A stretch of DNA of 8,242 nt from Paratractidigestivibacter sp963630635 (GTDB taxonomy: Bacteria; Actinomycetota; Coriobacteriia; Coriobacteriales; Atopobiaceae): contig CAVGOA010000075.1 of the NCBI GenBank assembly GCA_963630635.1, positions 1 to 8,242 on the forward strand, in the 5' to 3' direction. The position numbers and the translations under genes were made by a program. Below, one piece after another: positions 6,779-8,242 of the stretch. A model generated the notes under the pieces. The model ran no database searches, was not told the origin of the DNA, and saw only the letters and a program-made list of their open reading frames with translations. Each line of letters starts with the position of its first letter. Within the stretch, counting starts at the first letter, position 1.

Positions 6779-7984
6779 GTGTTGGATAAAAAACGAAACG
6801 CTGTGCTTGCCTGTGCTACGGCGTTGTTACTGTTCTTGGGTCTTATCTACGCCTATTCTGTGCTGCTGGCACCGCTTAAGGTGGAGTTTGGGTGGTCCGT
6901 CTCACAGATGACATTGGTATTTGCGTTGTCCATCTGCGCATTTACCATTGGTAGCTTAGCGGTGGGGCCTCTTGTGAGGCGCGGGCGAACACGGGCTGCC
7001 ATGGTCGCGGGCGCCACGATGTTGGCGGCCGGTTTTGTGGGTACGGCGAGCGCCACGGGTCAGAACGCGCTGCTTGTTGCCTACGTTGCGTACGGTCTTG
7101 TTGCCAGCTTTGGCATCGGCTGGGTCTATAACGTGGTGATACCTACGGTGACCTCGTGGTTTCCCGATAAGTGCGGTTTTGCGCAGGGCGTCACCCTGAT
7201 GGGCTTTGGTGCCGGCGGTTTTGTTTTGGGGCCTGTGGCGACGGCTATATACGCGGTGTTGCCTTGGCGAGCGACTCTTATGGGGTTTGCACTTGTGTTT
7301 GCCGCGCTGGTCCTGGCGGCATCGGCCGTCGTGCGTCCGCCTTCGGTCCAAGAGGCCGCGCTTCTCGCCGAGGGTAACGGCGCCGCTGAGGGTCTTCCTA
7401 TCGCCGACGACCGATTTATCCCCAGCTCACAGATGGTGCGCACGCGCACGTTTTGGCTGCTCTATGCTTTTTTATTTATGTTGGGCAGCATCGGTATGGG
7501 GACCACCGGCTTGGGCCGCGAGCTGCCGCTGTCCTTGGGCGCCTCGGATTTTGGGGCGGCTGTGGTTATCGGTTTCGTTAACATCGGTAGCGGAATAGGG
7601 CGCCTGAGCTGTGGTGTTGCCCTCGACCGCCTGGGCCGTCACAAGACTATGCGCATCATTGCTTGCATCGGTGTTGTTGCACCCACAGTCATGATTGCGT
7701 CTTTGTTGCTGGTAAGCTTGTCTGTCCAGGCCGTGGCCTGCTTTTTGACCGGGGTGGCTTGGGGCGCTGCCGTTGTTACCATGCCTTTTGTCTCGCGCAC
7801 CGAGTGGGGCCAGCCCAACATGGCCCAGAACATGGCGATGGTCAACACCTATAGTATCTTCGCGTCCATGGCGGGTTCTTGGGGCGCCGGCCTTCTCGCT
7901 TCGGCCCTGGGTTCCTTTGTCCCCGTTGTCGGTGTCATGCTGTTCCTCGGCGTTTTGAGCCTCGTGATCTCTTCCAAGCTTTAG
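6779..7984 (+). CDS. MFS transporter, oxalate/formate antiporter (OFA)-like
   Basis: Integral membrane carrier of 401 residues, likely moving small carboxylates across the cytoplasmic membrane. Twelve hydrophobic segments can be placed in two sets of six (roughly residues 8-182 and 222-396), split by a polar loop at about 183-217 containing an acidic stretch. The opening GLIYAYSVLLAPLKVEFGWS resembles the OFA family. The loop-2/3 MFS signature appears as GPLVRRGRTR (63-72) and recurs in the second half as GVALDRLGRHKTM. The start is GTG 6779 or TTG 6782, giving a short charged N-terminus (LDKKR) before helix 1. It is separated from the enzymes by a terminator but lies only 30 bases beyond it, so it may be transcribed by read-through or from an unseen promoter. 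Its codons look less GC3-biased (many TTG, GTT) than those of the enzymes. Substrate is unknown; transport of a short-chain or hydroxy acid made or used by the neighbours is inference. Confidence 0.85.
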   Translation: MLDKKRNAVLACATALLLFLGLIYAYSVLLAPLKVEFGWSVSQMTLVFALSICAFTIGSLAVGPLVRRGRTRAAMVAGATMLAAGFVGTASATGQNALLVAYVAYGLVASFGIGWVYNVVIPTVTSWFPDKCGFAQGVTLMGFGAGGFVLGPVATAIYAVLPWRATLMGFALVFAALVLAASAVVRPPSVQEAALLAEGNGAAEGLPIADDRFIPSSQMVRTRTFWLLYAFLFMLGSIGMGTTGLGRELPLSLGASDFGAAVVIGFVNIGSGIGRLSCGVALDRLGRHKTMRIIACIGVVAPTVMIASLLLVSLSVQAVACFLTGVAWGAAVVTMPFVSRTEWGQPNMAQNMAMVNTYSIFASMAGSWGAGLLASALGSFVPVVGVMLFLGVLSLVISSKL

Positions 7985-8014
7985 AATTCAGGCATGGATC
8001 CGGCACGCTGGAAC

Positions 8015-8154
8015 AAAAAATACGAAAGACGGGCGCACTGGCTCAACTCGGCAAGTAGCTACTCGTTTCCTTCGATAAAACCGCAGGTCGTTTTGCTCTC
8101 GAAGGTCGGTCTACTTGACGAAGCGCGCTAGTGCGCCCGTCTTTCGTAAAAAAT
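8015..8154. repeat. Foldback element: 18-19 bp perfect inverted repeats with flanking 7-base direct repeat
   Basis: ACGAAAGACGGGCGCACT at 8022-8039 is exactly complementary to 8130-8147; one more T-A pair (8021, 8148) makes 19. The identical heptamer AAAAAAT lies outside on both sides (8015-8021 and 8148-8154), as a target-site duplication would. Inside the arms the pairing nests further: 8040-8042 with 8127-8129 (one G-T), 8052-8058 with 8111-8117 (CAAGTAG/CTACTTG), 8069-8075 with 8099-8105 (CCTTCGA/TCGAAGG) and 8077-8081 with 8090-8094 (AAAAC/GTTTT), leaving an 8-base loop. No protein is encoded. It fits a MITE-like non-autonomous insertion. A minus-strand transcript would instead see a long stem followed by six Ts (8020-8015), so a terminator for a gene to the right is a real alternative. 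Confidence 0.7.
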
Positions 8155-8159
8155 GTTGC

Positions 8160-8195
8160 GGAACCCGGCTGCGGACTGTCCCGCGAGCGGGTTCC
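8160..8195. other. GC-rich hairpin, function unknown
   Basis: GGAACCCG at 8160-8167 pairs perfectly with CGGGTTCC at 8188-8195, and GCGG 8171-8174 pairs with CCGC 8181-8184 around a 6-base loop. No T run follows on the + strand. On the minus strand six Ts come after a gap of six bases (8153-8148), so a weak minus-strand terminator is possible. Confidence 0.45.
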
Positions 8196-8242
8196 CTGCC
8201 CCTACTGGTGGCACGCTCCGGCGCGCTCGTATTTGGGCTCGC

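Larger units (their letters stand above)
7985..8242. other. Non-coding tail rich in inverted repeats
   Basis: I find no convincing gene in these 258 bases. A nested inverted repeat at 8015-8154 and a hairpin at 8160-8195 occupy most of it. No + strand hairpin followed by Ts is seen directly after the MFS stop, so where that transcript ends is unclear. On the minus strand a short open frame enters from the right edge and stops at 8202-8204 (13 codons, last residues EPKYERAGACHQ); it may be the end of a convergent gene or chance. Confidence 0.5.

Noticed and set aside
7976..8001. HindIII, EcoRI and BamHI sites (AAGCTT, GAATTC, GGATCC) within 26 bases at the end of the transporter, resembling a cloning polylinker
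   Set aside because: The HindIII site is within the natural last codons of the gene, the order is not a contiguous vector polylinker, and no vector sequence follows. Chance is the simpler explanation, though the genome assembly could be checked here.
8021..8148. CRISPR repeat or integron attC site
   Set aside because: There is only one unit, with no regularly spaced direct repeats or spacers, and no attC core sites or integrase were recognised. The structure is a single nested inverted repeat.
1..8242. tRNA or rRNA genes
   Set aside because: No cloverleaf with a T-arm GTTCRANNC-type sequence or rRNA-like stretch was recognised; the GGTTCC in the 8188-8195 arm belongs to a simple hairpin.

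Overview
The window reads as a chromosomal segment of a high-GC anaerobic bacterium. Five fermentative CoA-pathway genes lie head to tail on the + strand. A strong intrinsic terminator follows them, then a separately started major facilitator (MFS) transporter, and finally about 260 bases of non-coding DNA rich in inverted repeats. The enzymes resemble clostridial fermentation proteins (propionate CoA-transferase type, Hbd, thiolase, butanol dehydrogenase type) but are written in GC-rich codons with clear Shine-Dalgarno sites. That combination suggests a Coriobacteriia-like gut actinobacterium such as Collinsella or Olsenella. This placement is inferred from style and gene content, not from a search.

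Layout: (1) 19-1536, class I acyl-CoA ligase, whose frame is still open at the left edge of the window; (2) 1558-3153, fused alpha-beta family I CoA-transferase of the Pct/YdiF type; (3) 3255-4109, 3-hydroxybutyryl-CoA dehydrogenase (hbd); (4) 4177-5394, acetyl-CoA C-acetyltransferase (thiolase); (5) 5476-6666, iron-dependent alcohol dehydrogenase of the butanol dehydrogenase type; (6) a 12-bp-stem terminator at 6714-6748; (7) 6779-7984, 12-helix MFS carrier resembling the oxalate/formate antiporter (OFA) family, starting at GTG 6779 (or TTG 6782); (8) 7985-8242, no convincing gene, but a foldback structure with 18-19 bp perfect inverted repeats flanked by a 7-base direct repeat, followed by a second hairpin.

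How the genes may work together (inference): thiolase joins two acetyl-CoA, Hbd reduces acetoacetyl-CoA to 3-hydroxybutyryl-CoA, and the CoA-transferase could release or activate the free acid by exchange with acetate. The ligase gives a second, ATP-driven way to activate an acid, the iron ADH removes or supplies reductant through an alcohol/aldehyde couple, and the MFS carrier could move the carboxylate. No crotonase, acyl-CoA dehydrogenase, Etf or acylating aldehyde dehydrogenase is present, so a full butyrate or butanol pathway is not encoded here. A route that stops at 3-hydroxybutyrate, or consumes it, would need no further enzyme.

The most unusual feature is the 126-base foldback element at 8022-8147, which could be a MITE-like insertion or a terminator/structured RNA read from the minus strand.
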